The notes below the pieces were generated by a model. It had not been told where the DNA came from. It saw nothing but the letters and a program-made list of their open reading frames with translations, and ran no database searches. A program made the translations under genes and the position numbers. Positions 26,901 through 35,940 of a stretch of DNA of 64,000 nucleotides are shown here, in pieces; position 1 is the stretch's first letter, and every line of letters starts with the position of its first letter. This stretch comes from Bacteroidota bacterium (GTDB lineage Bacteria; Bacteroidota; Ignavibacteria; Ignavibacteriales; Melioribacteraceae): positions 248,001 through 312,000 of the forward strand of contig JAEWUC010000003.1 of the NCBI GenBank assembly GCA_023397505.1. The letters are read 5' to 3'.

Positions 26901-27486
26901 CGGGCTTCTCATAAATTACATTAAGATTTTGTTCAATTGTTTTTCGCTGACGTACAGATGTGATTAAATGATTAAATAGAGTTTGTTTAGAACCGAAAAA
27001 TCTAATCAAGTATTTTACGTTTTCACTATGAGAAGCGTTTGTGATTAGATGATTGACAGCTTCATCAACTGAAAGTTCGATTAATTCATCCGAAGTATTT
27101 TGATCAATAGGTATAAAGCTTACATCGATTCCGGCTTCCGGCGCAAACTCTTTAAGTATATTAATGCAAAAAGAATGTATTGTTGAAATACTAGCCGAAA
27201 CAAGCTGACGCCGCACAGATTCCAATTTTTCAAGTTTTATTTCATCATTCTCAATTTCTATTCTAGCCTCAATTTCAAAGGCAATTCTTTTATTCAGTTC
27301 ACCCGCTGCTTTATCTGTAAAAGTTATTGCGACAATATTATCTAACTCGGTATTTTCGCTCAGCAGTATCTCAACAAATCGTTTTGAGAGTACGAACGTT
27401 TTACCCGAACCGGCATTTGCGGTTAATAAAATATTTGACGAGTAATCGAGCGCTTCCTTTTGATATGGAGTTAATTCGCGTTGCAC
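23965..27486 (-). CDS. UvrD/AddA-like superfamily 1 helicase with PD-(D/E)XK nuclease domain
   Basis: The 1173-residue protein resembles the RecB/AddA subunit of double-strand-break resection nucleases. Walker A is LTANAGSGKTFVLSKRF, motif II is YIMIDEYQDTDEIQYK, motif III is VVGDEKQSIYRFRDAD, motif V is LLTIHQAKGLEYKAVF, and motif VI is VAVTRAENYLF. The nuclease motif is VIVDYKTDD. A Cys before the nuclease (TQCPVKYE) and a terminal cluster CSKCNFALEGNRC look like the iron-sulfur staple of AddB/AdnB-type nucleases. No AddB partner is adjacent. It overlaps both neighbours by 16 bases, so it belongs to a tight operon. Confidence 0.92.
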   Translation of the reverse strand: MQRELTPYQKEALDYSSNILLTANAGSGKTFVLSKRFVEILLSENTELDNIVAITFTDKAAGELNKRIAFEIEARIEIENDEIKLEKLESVRRQLVSASISTIHSFCINILKEFAPEAGIDVSFIPIDQNTSDELIELSVDEAVNHLITNASHSENVKYLIRFFGSKQTLFNHLITSVRQRKTIEQNLNVIYEKPESEISNRFNVMFEETFIKLFEKSLTDVIRAVKEINSHVLKQTNGNELAGEIAGYLRKYDSSKSLFEKIGVINQIDKLIVTKSERTIKKTKYLTKERDDFQLQIDTAEKLFNELRPFFEIVEPEASSLEMARFGKIFLSVHEHAASIYNSKKHQKGFLDFEDILLFTLGLIKLDEVQEYLRNKFKYIMIDEYQDTDEIQYKIFMPVLDNLKHGNLFVVGDEKQSIYRFRDADLRVFNKTKSDIETEAEGGKLLNLPHSFRMAPQLILFTNKLFEKLFDKPLEIFNEVAYNQLVCAKSENEKACVEFLLADKEKEITEAELVASRILELISKGETELNEIGILCRKRNLFKELEDEFVKHNIPYSIVGGKGFYQRQVIYDVYNYLSFILNNDDDAALVGILRSPFYNLSDADLFEISLEEGNTFYSKLKRHAKSKNELNKIISQLEEHSLFSFNSEIFILLRRMLLQTGYWAVAASRKNSEQELANLEKLLVLARSFSEKSFKTLYDFTTFLRESIETMEDEGQAQVAQDDNTVKLLTIHQAKGLEYKAVFLYGCNGYAREDSVKTRGLNIDKEFGLIAKVPLNNNYFEEYVSAPVAELYNFINHKKNSAEIKRLLYVAVTRAENYLFISAAHKEYKAQRDSFFQLFNEGLNLNYDEENRLSGKVTFMKSAEDNYDRYDKDVDLDINIVKEKKAQSALPQNVVDNIDETKYLIDKIGDVPEKEIISATKISMFTQCPVKYELTYDLGYSTIFNFIKKQQNVYEFNEKEDDDSKSFGDVKGRIIHNILKDEFDVDKLEEIVDENILSEAAAVAVLTSDLKTSIVSDLKKFVSSKIFGELKQAKKIKNELEIYCEEGDHYLFGIIDKLIYEDDKLVIVDYKTDDIDAEQIKYRAESYMPQLKFYAYILTKLYPKYTAYELRLIFIKHPDEFVVKSITKAELNNFGKDISNDIVKIVQRNYKPNLNHCSKCNFALEGNRCVKF

Positions 27487-30400
27487 TTTACAGTTGGTAT
27501 TGTTATAAAAAATGTTGTTCCTTCTTTTGAAGTATTTTTAACTGTAATACTCCCGTTAATGCTTTCCAAAAATTTCTTAGTCATGCTCAACCCCAGACCC
27601 ATGCCCGATGATTTTGTAGTATAATTCTCATCAAATATTTTATCGATACTTCCCGGCGGTATTCCTTCTCCGTCGTCAATTACCTTAATTAAACATAAAT
27701 TATTTTCGACATGTACATTCACAAAAATATTTTTGGCGAATGCTTGAATCGAGTTTCGTATAAGATTAACAAAGGTGCGGTTAAGATGATCATGATCAGC
27801 GTTGATTAAAATTTCCGCTTCATCACATGATAACTTAATTCTTAATTTCTCATCGAGGAATAGGTTTATTGTTTCTTTTATGGAGTCGACTAAATTGATC
27901 TTTTCAATATTTAGTTTAGGCATGCGCGCGAAGTTCGAAAATTCCGAAGCAATATTTTTTAGCGTTTCAATTTGAGCGATAATAGTTGTTGTAACTTTTT
28001 CAAATATTCCGTCGAACTTTGGCGATTTGTCATTATACGCTGCAATCAATTGCTGAACAGAAAGCTTCATGGGTGTCAGCGGATTTTTTATTTCATGTGC
28101 GACCTGCTTTGCCATTTCTTTCCACGCTGTCTCGCGTTCAAGTTGTGCCATTTCCATTTGGCTTTTGTGCAGCTTTTTAACCATCATGTTAAATCCGCTA
28201 ATCAACTCTGCAATTTCACCGGAATAATTTCCACCGACTTCAATATTCAAATCGCCGCCGCCGAGTGAACGTGTTGCATTTGTTAATTTTCTAATTGGCG
28301 CAGATATTTGCTCTGCTAGTATTGTACTAAAAATAAAAAGCAATATTAGTGCAAGTGAAAATACACCGAACATGAAAATATTAATATCAACATCGGAGAG
28401 TGGAACGGAGGTTGTATTAAACTGGCTATTTACTTCAATTAAAAGATCGTTATCCGCAACACTTGATTTCCTAAATACGGAATAGTAAGAATGTTCACCG
28501 ACTTTATCCTTAACATAAGATTCTTCCAAACGCGATTCGTATAAATCTTTCCATACATTAAACGGCAGCACAGCATCCAATAATCCGGCGTTATAATAGT
28601 CGGGTGTTGAACTATATAAAATCTGTTCATCTTTATATATGTTATAATTTACACCAAGATCATCATCGGCCTTTTTAAAGATAACATTTTGCTGAACGGA
28701 TGAATTGTTTAAATATTTATTTAGATAATTGTCAATCTGATTAGCAGTTTCACTTATTCTATTATATATCAATTCAGAATTTATTTCGTCGGTAATAGAT
28801 TTAAAATATATTGCAATAACTAAAAGCGGTATTGCGGCAACAATTATAAATGCGGTTGCAAGTTTTGTCTTGTAGCTATTCAAAAATATTTTTGCTTTCT
28901 TGTAACTGAGCAACGCAATTATGAAGAAAGCAACAAGGATCAACCCGGTGTGAACGAAAAATACTTTGAAAAAGTCCGATAAATTCCAAGCAAATGATTT
29001 ATCTTCCTTTGCAACCGTAAGGATATTTGACTCTGCAAAACTTAATTTCAGTAAATAGAACAAGTAGTTTTCACCTGAAATATTTAATCTAAGCCACGCT
29101 TCATTGTGTTTTGGGAATTTCGTCTCGATAATTTTTTTTGTATCGTTTTCCGAGAGTTGGACTGAACCGAAAGATTTTTCCAGTTTATTATCGCGGAAAT
29201 AAAATATCTTCAACCTTTCAGCGTTCAACGCCGAGGAAATTCCCGTTTTCTCCGTTAATAAGATTGACGGCAAGTTCAAGAAATTAAAATAGTTTTCATC
29301 ATATTTAACTTTAACTGAAGCGTATCCTAAAACCTCACTATTATTTTTAATAGCGGTTATACCATGTATAATTGTTTTCCCGTTAAATGTTCCTGGTATA
29401 ATTGAGATTTCCGGTGCCTCATAATTATTTGTTGAAGTATGAACTGTTTCCGGCTTATCATCAAATTCTACATTCGAAAAATTTCCGATTATGTTTTTAT
29501 CGGTATCATAAAAAGTAATTGATGTTGGGAGTGCCTCACGGTAAAGCAAACTTTTAGTCCATTCAATAAATGCGGTTGAACTTAAATCATTTTCCCGTAC
29601 AAAAGAATTCTTAACATCGGCATCATTCTGAATTGCCGAAAGCATTTGGTAAACCATGAACTGATAAATGTTTGTGTTGGATCGCGTTAAATCTTGAGCA
29701 GTTGTCTTTAATGATTCTCTTTCTATTTCGGAATTGTAATAAGTTAATAAACTAACCGTAGCAATTGATGCCCCGAATGCAATATATAAGAATTTAATAG
29801 CACTCCTGTAATTTCTGAATATTATCACATAGCCAAGAATAAAAAGTACTGCAATAAATAAAGACCTGATCAGCGGAGTGCCCTGCGGCTGTTTTTGAAT
29901 CTCATCAAAAACTACCCCGGCGATTTGAAGCACTATAAAAAGAATGCCGAATAAAATATGAGATTTTGTTTTTGATAATTGAGGTGCTAAAGAAATTATT
30001 GCCATTAAAATAATTATACAAATAAGAAATACGCTAAAACCGACAAGCAAAATATTGAAATCCATTATAAACGTTGCCGCATCGGGAATTAGATTAAACT
30101 CTTTGAAATACCTTATCGAAGAATCGAAAACAACACTTCTCAATGACGCACCGAGTCCGCGAAGAATTAAAAGTATAAAAAAGAAACCTATTACCACAAT
30201 TGAACTGAAGATAAACCAGTTATTGCTTTTTATCTTTTTTGAATCATAAAAAGTCAAATATTTTTTGAACCCGATTAGTATTATTATAAAACCGAGAACC
30301 GCAGTAATTGCAAATTCCAGCGGCGAACGAACCATTCCAAATGCGAAAGTTGAAGAAAAATTAGTTGCATCGGTTAAATCATTTGCAATAAAACCAGAAG

Positions 30401-31283
30401 GGATACCGGTTATGAATAATATTATTCTTAACAGAATAATAAAAACACATAGATCCAAATATTTTATTGCAGCTTTTTTGTTTTTAATTTTTTGATAAAC
30501 AATCCATGAAAGAGAAAGATAGATCAGAATTAACAACAATGACTGGATTGCATCAAGAATATTTTCCAAAATTGATATTTCACCGTCGAGCGTCGGTTTT
30601 TCAAATTCCACTACACCTATTTTATTATTGTAATTATTAAGAACAGCAAACGAATGAATTCGTCCATCGTTTGTCTGTTGCCTTGCAGGATTATAACCTA
30701 TTCTAACTGATGTGTTGATAAGATTTGAAAAATAGTCAGTATAACTTATCATTTCGCCGGTTCTAAAAAACCTATATTTATTTTCTACAGGTAACGATAA
30801 AACAAAAGAGTAAACTTTGTGTTGAATTCTAAGTGTGTCGAAAACATAAATGTATGTAAATAATTTTCGTGATTTAAAAAATGCCTGCCCGGAAGTATTT
30901 TCTGACTGTGAAAGTTCAAACCTAGTGAATATTTCTTCGGAGTTCCAAAATATTAAATTGCTATCCGCTTCGTAAAATTGGATTAAAAATTCATTTTCAT
31001 TATCAATAATTTTTCTAAGAGAATAATTTATATCGGCTTTGTAATTATCCTTCAATTCTGATTTGATATTATTTTTAACATTTAGCAGGCGTTTAATTTT
31101 TCTATCGAATATGTTTTTAATTAATTGCTCAGAGGATTGGATTTTCGTCTCCAGAATTTTTTCCCAATTCGCTTTTCGGCTGTTAATTAGAATAGGCGAA
31201 ATTATTCCTGAAACCACAAACATCAGAATCAATACCGCGGTAATTAATGTTTTTTTGTTTTGTAAAAATGTAATTGATTTCAT
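27471..31283 (-). CDS. Very large membrane sensor histidine kinase, NtrY-like
   Basis: The protein is 1270 residues. A first membrane helix at about 11-33 and an extracytoplasmic segment are followed by about eight clustered helices (roughly 235-515). A second sensor region ends at a helix near 985-1005. HAMP follows (ISAPIRKLTNATRSLGGGDL), then HisKA with the phospho-acceptor in VAHEIKNPLTPMKLSVQQLI, then HATPase with NLIRNSIQAF, DDGEGIP and GMGLGLSMTKKFLE. NtrY-like kinases respond to nitrogen or redox state, but no NtrX-type regulator is adjacent. The helicase gene overlaps its end by 16 bases, and a DUF4783 gene lies seven bases upstream. Confidence 0.88.
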   Translation of the reverse strand: MKSITFLQNKKTLITAVLILMFVVSGIISPILINSRKANWEKILETKIQSSEQLIKNIFDRKIKRLLNVKNNIKSELKDNYKADINYSLRKIIDNENEFLIQFYEADSNLIFWNSEEIFTRFELSQSENTSGQAFFKSRKLFTYIYVFDTLRIQHKVYSFVLSLPVENKYRFFRTGEMISYTDYFSNLINTSVRIGYNPARQQTNDGRIHSFAVLNNYNNKIGVVEFEKPTLDGEISILENILDAIQSLLLILIYLSLSWIVYQKIKNKKAAIKYLDLCVFIILLRIILFITGIPSGFIANDLTDATNFSSTFAFGMVRSPLEFAITAVLGFIIILIGFKKYLTFYDSKKIKSNNWFIFSSIVVIGFFFILLILRGLGASLRSVVFDSSIRYFKEFNLIPDAATFIMDFNILLVGFSVFLICIIILMAIISLAPQLSKTKSHILFGILFIVLQIAGVVFDEIQKQPQGTPLIRSLFIAVLFILGYVIIFRNYRSAIKFLYIAFGASIATVSLLTYYNSEIERESLKTTAQDLTRSNTNIYQFMVYQMLSAIQNDADVKNSFVRENDLSSTAFIEWTKSLLYREALPTSITFYDTDKNIIGNFSNVEFDDKPETVHTSTNNYEAPEISIIPGTFNGKTIIHGITAIKNNSEVLGYASVKVKYDENYFNFLNLPSILLTEKTGISSALNAERLKIFYFRDNKLEKSFGSVQLSENDTKKIIETKFPKHNEAWLRLNISGENYLFYLLKLSFAESNILTVAKEDKSFAWNLSDFFKVFFVHTGLILVAFFIIALLSYKKAKIFLNSYKTKLATAFIIVAAIPLLVIAIYFKSITDEINSELIYNRISETANQIDNYLNKYLNNSSVQQNVIFKKADDDLGVNYNIYKDEQILYSSTPDYYNAGLLDAVLPFNVWKDLYESRLEESYVKDKVGEHSYYSVFRKSSVADNDLLIEVNSQFNTTSVPLSDVDINIFMFGVFSLALILLFIFSTILAEQISAPIRKLTNATRSLGGGDLNIEVGGNYSGEIAELISGFNMMVKKLHKSQMEMAQLERETAWKEMAKQVAHEIKNPLTPMKLSVQQLIAAYNDKSPKFDGIFEKVTTTIIAQIETLKNIASEFSNFARMPKLNIEKINLVDSIKETINLFLDEKLRIKLSCDEAEILINADHDHLNRTFVNLIRNSIQAFAKNIFVNVHVENNLCLIKVIDDGEGIPPGSIDKIFDENYTTKSSGMGLGLSMTKKFLESINGSITVKNTSKEGTTFFITIPTVKCNAN

Positions 31284-31290
31284 CGGGAAT

Positions 31291-31725
31291 TCAATTAATG
31301 GTGATTTGAGAAATCCGCCATTGATTATCCAAATATTGCAGAGTTATAAAAACGGTAGCCGTACCCCTAATTCCTTTATTGTTGTATTTTAAAATGCCTG
31401 AAGCAAAAGGGCTGCTTGTTTCAATTACAATATTGCTGATTTTAAATGCAATTGGTTGATGAACACTCAAAAAATCTTTAACAACATAATACGATTGATT
31501 TGCACTGTAATAGCCGTTGCTTCCGTTGGATAAACTAATATAATTCTTACCTGAAAAGTATTTAGAAAATTTATCCACAGCGCCGGAGTTCAAACCTTCC
31601 TCAATTTTAATGAATAGAAGATTCGCCTCCCGGTTTTTTGAATCTTGCGCCAATGCTGCTTTTTCAGAGGAAAATAAAAAAAAGCAGACTGCAACGAATA
31701 TCGATATATGTCTGAAGATTTTCAT
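31291..31725 (-). CDS. Secreted DUF4783-like protein
   Basis: This 144-residue protein has a signal peptide (cleavage near AALAQ) and one NTF2-like domain. Recognisable points are INxG-type helix EGLNSGAVDKFSKYFSGKNY and the strand pattern SPFASGILKYNNKGIRGTA, which fit the DUF4783 family common in Bacteroidota. The function is unknown. It is the first gene of the operon containing the NtrY-like kinase, helicase and amidase, which may mean it is a periplasmic partner of the kinase (inference). Confidence 0.75.
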   Translation of the reverse strand: MKIFRHISIFVAVCFFLFSSEKAALAQDSKNREANLLFIKIEEGLNSGAVDKFSKYFSGKNYISLSNGSNGYYSANQSYYVVKDFLSVHQPIAFKISNIVIETSSPFASGILKYNNKGIRGTATVFITLQYLDNQWRISQITIN

Positions 31726-31770
31726 GTTTTAGTTCAATAATAGCTTATGTCAAAATAAATCAAAAGAAAT

Positions 31771-31800
31771 AAAAAAGCATACCCTTTTGAGGTATGCTTT
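31771..31800 (-). terminator. Intrinsic terminator of the fibronectin-III lipoprotein gene
   Basis: The stem AAAGCATACC/GGTATGCTTT (31774-31783 with 31791-31800) is followed on the minus strand by a T run. Confidence 0.8.
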
Positions 31801-31825
31801 ACCCTTTCTTAATGCGTTGGAAGAA

Positions 31826-32656
31826 TTAACGAACGCGCTGAACTTTTTCCGGCATATTATTTCTGTCTGTCTTCGAAACATTTCTTTTAAGTTCACGGTT
31901 GCCCTCAACAAGCTGGTATGCCCAATCAAATACAACTCTTTCATTCGTGATATTTTTAACTCTTATTTTCGCAAAATGATTATCCCACGTCCAAACTACA
32001 TAAGAATGCCCAACAATCGCCTCAGCGTATTTAACATTTTCATCGGGTTGTGCCGGAATCCATCCGTATTGCGGCGCAGCATCAACATCATAAATATCAA
32101 TAGTGCTTCCCATATCCTGAAGATCGGAATCATCCCATACAGTTATATATGGAACGCCGTTGTAATATTCGAAAAAGAAATCCGCTTCGTCTCCATTGTA
32201 AGGGACAACAAGATAATTGCTAAAGTCGTATCCTGAATTACTTGGTGAAATGTTTAGATCAAAAATCGCCTGATTCATGCCTTCAGGCCGCGGAGTATCA
32301 TAAACAACATCCGTACTTAATTCGCTTTCGTTGCCGTTATAATCGTAAGCTGTAACAGCATAATAGTAAGTTTCACCGTTGCTGGCTCCGTTATCGATAA
32401 AATAGTTTTCATCCGTATAACCAATCAATTCATATTTTCCATCGTATGAATAGCTGTAATAAACATTGTAGCCTGCAATATCTCTTTCGCGGTTTTCATC
32501 CCACATAATATCAACGCGGTTATCGCCGGTAATTGTATGAACATTGCGGGGCTCGGATGGCGGAGTTGTATCGTATTCATCAAACTCATCGCATCCTGAA
32601 AATATCATGAACGAAGTCATTGCTAAAACACCAACAAATAATTTTACTGATTTCAT
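31826..32656 (-). CDS. Lipoprotein with a fibronectin type III domain
   Basis: The protein has 276 residues and a lipobox-like FSGC at about residue 22. A fibronectin type III module follows (about 34-125), with PPSEPRNVHTITGDNRVDIM at its start and NGETYYYAVTAYDYNGNESE at its end. The C-terminal 150 residues contain aromatic-rich strands and finish in a basic tail; I do not recognise that part. It is likely surface- or periplasm-anchored. It is a single gene with a terminator on each side (32704-32738 upstream, 31771-31800 downstream). Confidence 0.78.
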   Translation of the reverse strand: MKSVKLFVGVLAMTSFMIFSGCDEFDEYDTTPPSEPRNVHTITGDNRVDIMWDENRERDIAGYNVYYSYSYDGKYELIGYTDENYFIDNGASNGETYYYAVTAYDYNGNESELSTDVVYDTPRPEGMNQAIFDLNISPSNSGYDFSNYLVVPYNGDEADFFFEYYNGVPYITVWDDSDLQDMGSTIDIYDVDAAPQYGWIPAQPDENVKYAEAIVGHSYVVWTWDNHFAKIRVKNITNERVVFDWAYQLVEGNRELKRNVSKTDRNNMPEKVQRVR

Positions 32657-32703
32657 TTTATCCTCCGAGAAATATTCTATATGGACAAAGTCAAACGTAA
32701 TGC

Positions 32704-32738
32704 CAAAAAAAATCCCCGGAATAAGCTTTTTCCGGGGA
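32704..32738 (-). terminator. Intrinsic terminator of the pyr operon
   Basis: The stem TCCCCGGA/TCCGGGGA (32713-32720 with 32731-32738) precedes a minus-strand T run of eight. It lies 60 bases past the pyrC stop. Confidence 0.85.
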
Positions 32739-32800
32739 ATTCAGGTTTCCGTTTGTATTAAATCTTGTACAGTGCTGAACTATTTAGAAGAAACCGCGGC

Positions 32801-34090
32801 TTAAATTTCCATGAATTTATCCTCAAAAAACATTTTCTTTTTATTGATTACTGCAACAGATTTGCCTGTAATAAGCCGTTTATCGAACGGAGAATTTTTT
32901 GATTTCGATTTAAATTTGGAAATATCGATTGTCCAAACTTGTTCAGTATCCAAAATAGTCAAGTTAGCAGGTTCGCCAACTTTAATTTGAGGAACAGGCA
33001 GGTTTAAAATTAAACGCGGATTAATCGAAAGTTTTTCTATTAACTGGGCTAAAGTTATATGTTTTTTATGAACGAGTTCGCTGATTGCCAAACCAACTTG
33101 AGTTTCCAACCCCAGAATTCCGTTAGGGGCATAGATGAATTCCATTTCTTTTTCTTCTATCGAATGCGGCGCATGATCGCTCGCTATACAATCTATAGTT
33201 CCGTCTTTCAAACCTTCAATCATCGCTTCAACATCAGCGCGTGTTCTCAAAGGCGGATTCATTTTATAATTGGTATCGTAAGTTTTTAACGATTCATCGG
33301 ATAAAAGAAAATGATGCGGTGCTACTTCGGCAGTAACATTAATTCCTTTCTTCTTTGCTTGTCGTACAATATCAACTGCATTTTTGGAACTTATGTGTGC
33401 GATGTGAATTTTTCCGCCGACATATTCAGCCATAATAATATCTCTGTTAACTATTAAATCTTCCGCAACCGAAGGAATACCGGGTAAACCAAGAATTGTT
33501 GATGTTGTACTTTCGTTCATAGCGCCGTCTGCGAGTGATTCGTCTTCACAATGTTCAATTATCGGCGTACCGAATTCTTTAGAGTACTCAAGAACATTTC
33601 TCAACACTGCCGCAGTTTTAATTGCAACTCCGTCGTCTGAAAAAGCAACAGCCCCCGCCTCAAATAATTCGAACATCGGTGAAATAGCTTCGCCTTTTCT
33701 ACTTAAAGTTGCAGCGCCAACGGGATAAACATCAACTAAATGATCTTTGGCTTTTTCTTTAATGAATCTTACAACTTCTGCGGAATCTATATCCGGCGAA
33801 GTATTCGGCATACAAGCAACACCGGTAAATCCCCCGGCTGCTGCGGCATTGCTTCCGGTAACTACGGTTTCTTCATCTTCTCTTCCCGGTTCACGGAAAT
33901 GCACATGCATGTCGAACAATCCGGGTACGCAATATTTATTTTCAAAATCAAAAACCTTAGCTGATTTGATATCGTCTTCTTTCAACCCGCCGATTTTTTT
34001 TATTATCCCGTCTTCAATCAATAAATCATTTTTCTCATTCAACTTTTGGTGCGGATTTAATAGATTAACTTTTTTAAGTACGATTTTCAT
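32801..34090 (-). CDS. pyrC: Dihydroorotase
   Basis: This 429-residue amidohydrolase catalyses the third step of pyrimidine synthesis, ring closure of carbamoyl-aspartate to dihydroorotate. The metal motif is FDMHVHFREPGREDEETV. Further landmarks are the Asp/His segment IIEHCEDESLADGAMN, HIAHISSKNAVDIVRQA, and CIASDHAPHSIEEKEMEF. Length and motif order are those of class I dihydroorotases. It is the third gene of pyrR-pyrB-pyrC, 11 bases after pyrB. Non-catalytic PyrC-like paralogues exist, but the conserved metal ligands argue for an active enzyme. Confidence 0.95.
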   Translation of the reverse strand: MKIVLKKVNLLNPHQKLNEKNDLLIEDGIIKKIGGLKEDDIKSAKVFDFENKYCVPGLFDMHVHFREPGREDEETVVTGSNAAAAGGFTGVACMPNTSPDIDSAEVVRFIKEKAKDHLVDVYPVGAATLSRKGEAISPMFELFEAGAVAFSDDGVAIKTAAVLRNVLEYSKEFGTPIIEHCEDESLADGAMNESTTSTILGLPGIPSVAEDLIVNRDIIMAEYVGGKIHIAHISSKNAVDIVRQAKKKGINVTAEVAPHHFLLSDESLKTYDTNYKMNPPLRTRADVEAMIEGLKDGTIDCIASDHAPHSIEEKEMEFIYAPNGILGLETQVGLAISELVHKKHITLAQLIEKLSINPRLILNLPVPQIKVGEPANLTILDTEQVWTIDISKFKSKSKNSPFDKRLITGKSVAVINKKKMFFEDKFMEI

Positions 34091-34101
34091 TTTCCACCTT
34101 T

Positions 34102-35025
34102 TTAATTGGGCATTGTTCCAAGAAGATAAAGTACAGCCATTCTTACTGCTACACCGTTTGTTACCTGATCTAAAATTACTTGGTATGGTCCGTCTGCAAC
34201 TTCGGATGAAATTTCAACTCCCCGGTTAATTGGACCCGGATGAAGAATAACAATGCTGTTATTATGTTTTTCAATTCTCTCTGCTGTAACACCAAAATAA
34301 TTATGATATTCGCGGGTAGAAGGAATTCTTTTCCCGGCGTCACGTTCGAGTTGTATTCGTAAAACATTTAAAACATCATTTCGTTCGAGAGCATCTTCAA
34401 TTCTTGAAATTACTTTTACGCCCAACGATTCAATTCCAACAGGAATCATTGTTGCCGGGCCGCAGACGGAAACATTCGCGCCCATAGTTTTCAATCCGAA
34501 AATGTTTGATAACGCTACACGGCTGTGCGCGATATCGCCGACAATGCAGACATTTAAGCCATCGAGCCGCCCGAATTTTTCGCGGATGGAATACATATCC
34601 AGCAATCCTTGCGTCGGGTGTTCGTGAAGTCCGTCGCCGGCATTGATAATATTTGCTTTAGAAATTTTTGTAAGATATTGCGGCACACCTGCCGACTGGT
34701 GCCGTACGACAATCATATCAAGTTTCATTGCTTCGATGTTTCGCACTGTATCTTTAAATGTCTCGCCTTTTTTGGTGCTGCTTGTAGATGTTGAAAAATT
34801 AATTGTATCTGCTGATAATCTTTTCTGTGCAAGTTCGAATGAAATTCTTGTGCGGGTTGAATTTTCATAAAATAAATTAACTATCGTTTTGCCTTGAAGT
34901 GTCGGTACTTTTTTAATCGGGCGGTCCAAAATTTCACGGAATGTTGTAGCGGTATCAAGAATCAATTGAATATCTTCTTTCGGAACCCCGAGTAACCCGA
35001 GCAAATGCCTGTTTGATAAGGACAT
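34102..35025 (-). CDS. pyrB: Aspartate carbamoyltransferase, catalytic subunit
   Basis: At 307 residues this is a catalytic PyrB. The carbamoyl-phosphate loop is FYENSTRTRISFELA, and the second signature is HEHPTQGLLDMYSIRE with GDIAHSRVALSN. C-terminal HPGPINRGVEISSEVADG binds aspartate. It forms carbamoyl-aspartate from carbamoyl phosphate and aspartate. No pyrI regulatory subunit is adjacent. It lies 14 bases after pyrR and its expression should be governed by the leader described upstream. Confidence 0.96.
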   Translation of the reverse strand: MSLSNRHLLGLLGVPKEDIQLILDTATTFREILDRPIKKVPTLQGKTIVNLFYENSTRTRISFELAQKRLSADTINFSTSTSSTKKGETFKDTVRNIEAMKLDMIVVRHQSAGVPQYLTKISKANIINAGDGLHEHPTQGLLDMYSIREKFGRLDGLNVCIVGDIAHSRVALSNIFGLKTMGANVSVCGPATMIPVGIESLGVKVISRIEDALERNDVLNVLRIQLERDAGKRIPSTREYHNYFGVTAERIEKHNNSIVILHPGPINRGVEISSEVADGPYQVILDQVTNGVAVRMAVLYLLGTMPN

Positions 35026-35039
35026 ATTTTTTTCTCTCT

Positions 35040-35588
35040 CTAATTTTTTGAAGGAGTATTAACAAGATAAACGGCGTCTTCGCCGTCAATTTCATTTAAA
35101 CGCACTCTTACTTCTTCGTTAATTGATGTTGGAATATTTTTGCCTACAAAATCGGCTTTGATAGGAAGTTCGCGGTGACCGCGGTCGACAAACACGCACA
35201 ATTGTATTGTATTCGGTCTCCCGAGATCCATAACCGCATCCAATGCTGCGCGGACAGTTCTGCCTGTGTACAAAACATCATCGATAAGAATTACATCTTT
35301 TTCGTTAACATCAAATGTAATGTTTGTTACCGATACTTCAGGCTGTTTTAATCTTGTTCTGAAATCATCCCTGTAAAGTGTAACATCGAGTACACCATAC
35401 GGCGGTTCCGATTTTTCTATCTCTGTAATTTTCTTTTTTATTCTTTCGGCAATAAATTCACCGCGGGTTCTCATGCCGATTAAGATTATGTTCTTCGAAC
35501 CTTTATTGCGCTCAAGTATTTCATGGGCGAGTCGCGTGATTGTTCGAACTAAACCTTCTTCATCAATTATTTTTGCTTTTATATCCAT
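35040..35588 (-). CDS. pyrR: Bifunctional pyr operon regulator / uracil phosphoribosyltransferase
   Basis: The protein is 182 residues, as usual for PyrR. The phosphoribosyl pyrophosphate-binding motif is VILIDDVLYTGRTVRAALDA, and earlier IGMRTRGEFIAERI and LDVTLYRDDF are typical. PyrR binds a loop in pyr leader RNA when UMP is abundant and favours termination. The presence of a matching RNA loop upstream strengthens this role. It is the first gene of the operon with pyrB and pyrC. Confidence 0.95.
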   Translation of the reverse strand: MDIKAKIIDEEGLVRTITRLAHEILERNKGSKNIILIGMRTRGEFIAERIKKKITEIEKSEPPYGVLDVTLYRDDFRTRLKQPEVSVTNITFDVNEKDVILIDDVLYTGRTVRAALDAVMDLGRPNTIQLCVFVDRGHRELPIKADFVGKNIPTSINEEVRVRLNEIDGEDAVYLVNTPSKN

Positions 35589-35606
35589 GTAATTACCTTT
35601 GGCAGA

Positions 35607-35694
35607 TAAAAAAAATCCCCGTTGACTTACGTCGCCGAGGTTATCGTGTTGATTTGCATATTTTATTTTTCATTCCTTTTTATCTCTCCGGATA
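35607..35694 (-). promoter_or_regulatory. PyrR-responsive leader: binding loop plus attenuator terminator
   Basis: On the minus strand 35694-35681 reads TATCCGGAGAGATA. The known PyrR-binding loop is ARUCCNGNGAGGYU. The core UCCNGNGAG is identical. The three differing stem positions change in complementary pairs (U-A, A-U, U-A), so the hairpin is kept. About 45 bases further on, 35632-35607 folds as CCTCG...CGGGG around GAC-GTAA-GTC and ends in T7, which is a terminator placed 19 bases before pyrR. An antiterminator partner was not resolved by hand. Confidence 0.7.
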
Positions 35695-35940
35695 ATGTTA
35701 AAGGAAAATTACCGATGTAAAATTATGGCTACCGGTGTTAAAAGTAAAGAGATATTATTAAAAAGATGTTTCTAAGTATTATTCTAAAAGTGATATAAAT
35801 GTAACTTTCTTTATCATGAATCCTCTTTTATTTCATTTTTTTTGTTATTTTCGAGCCGTGATTTTTATAGTTGTGGCACAACTTTTATACTGTATGAACT
35901 CCGTCCGTTAATGTTTGGCATGGAGTTTTTGTTACTAGAT

